Below, one piece after another: positions 29,852 to 30,180 of a stretch of DNA of 30,180 bases. The stretch is taken from assembly GCA_000969725.1 (NCBI GenBank), contig JXSR01S005291.1; one strand, given 5' to 3'. The stretch's first letter is position 1, and every line of letters begins with the position of its first letter. This DNA comes from Ophiothrix spiculata. Taxonomy: Eukaryota; Echinodermata; Ophiuroidea; Amphilepidida; Ophiotrichidae. The notes below the pieces were generated by a model. The model worked only from the letters and a program-made list of their open reading frames with translations, did not search any database and was not told where the DNA came from. Both the position numbers and the translations under genes were made by a program.

Positions 29852-30180
29852 CCCGGGGGGGGGGGTACTCAATTTTGGTTTTGGTTGGGGTGTGCCGCTG
29901 GGAAATTTGAAGTACCACCCATGTATATACCAATATTTAAGAAAAAGGGACCCATCCAAATACCAAATTCCCAAAATTTTGAGTCGAGTTTATAAAAAAA
30001 TGATTGGCGAAAATGTTCTGATTTTTGTTTGAAATTTAGAAAAAAATCCAAAATTTGCGCCATTTGGGGGCAAATTTTAGAAAATTTTGGAAAACAGACC
30101 CATCAAAATACCACATTTTGCAAAGAAAAAGGACCCATTGAAATACCAGACAGCCTGATTTTGCTACCTAAGTTTGGGGC
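29852..30180 (+). mobile_element. Poly-G/poly-C-ended element, copy 3 (cut by window end)
   Basis: It opens CCCGGGGGGGGGGG, then TACTCAATTTTGGTTTTGG and GTGTGCCGCTGGGAAATTTG, matching copy 2 in orientation. It includes an AAAAAGGACCCATTGAAATACC block also hinted at in copy 2. The window ends inside it at AAGTTTGGGGC, so the C-rich end and target duplication cannot be seen. Confidence 0.82.

Overview
The window looks like non-coding, repeat-dense DNA from an animal nuclear genome. It is AT-rich, has an assembly gap of 534 N (17432-17965), and no reading frame was found that I recognise as a gene or as a clear exon. Insertion structures typical of eukaryotic DNA transposons are abundant: 3-bp TTA/TAA or 4-bp TTAA target duplications, terminal inverted repeats (TIRs), foldbacks, tRNA-derived repeats and tandem satellites. 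TTAGGG-type tracts and the style of the repeats would suit a marine invertebrate, perhaps a deuterostome such as an echinoderm or hemichordate. That assignment is inference from general impression, not a species identification.

Layout. 1-960: degenerate 'tagtcc/ggacta' repeats around a 168-bp foldback (523-690), then a 61-bp tandem array (688-931). 1705-3530 and 4565-6110: two copies of one duplicated segment. Each holds a tRNA-Ala-like relic and a GGCC-ended element with TTA duplications. The first copy was later hit by a 212-bp GGCTGCG element (1760-1971) and by a twin TTAA-flanked element (2512-3064). The second copy serves as a natural empty site for both. 6450-6626: TIR element filled with telomere-like TTAGGG variants. 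7369-8245: 877-bp GGCC-ended element containing a 181-bp hairpin. 8250-13170: mostly unique sequence. 13174-13630: degenerate TIR element with a 17-C run. 16041-16255 and 16332-16657: two short TIR elements. 16780-17204: 205-bp tandem dimer with a 67-codon frame.

18912-20808 is the densest stretch: a TAA-flanked MITE, a roughly 135-bp satellite of six units, a TAAC-flanked CpG-rich element that begins where the satellite stops, and a mariner-like MITE. A 173-bp tandem dimer (20814-21149), a 670-bp multilayer foldback (22031-22701), a TTAA element (23933-24285) and a near-perfect 220-bp nested palindrome (24344-24563) follow. 25048-27304 holds two related GGCC elements and two poly-G/poly-C-ended elements; a third poly-G element runs off the end of the window (29852-30180).

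No genes working together can be described. The value of the window lies in nested insertions whose order can be read from paralogous empty sites, and in several long inverted repeats whose transcripts could form double-stranded RNA. All elements seen are non-autonomous; no transposase or reverse transcriptase was recognised.
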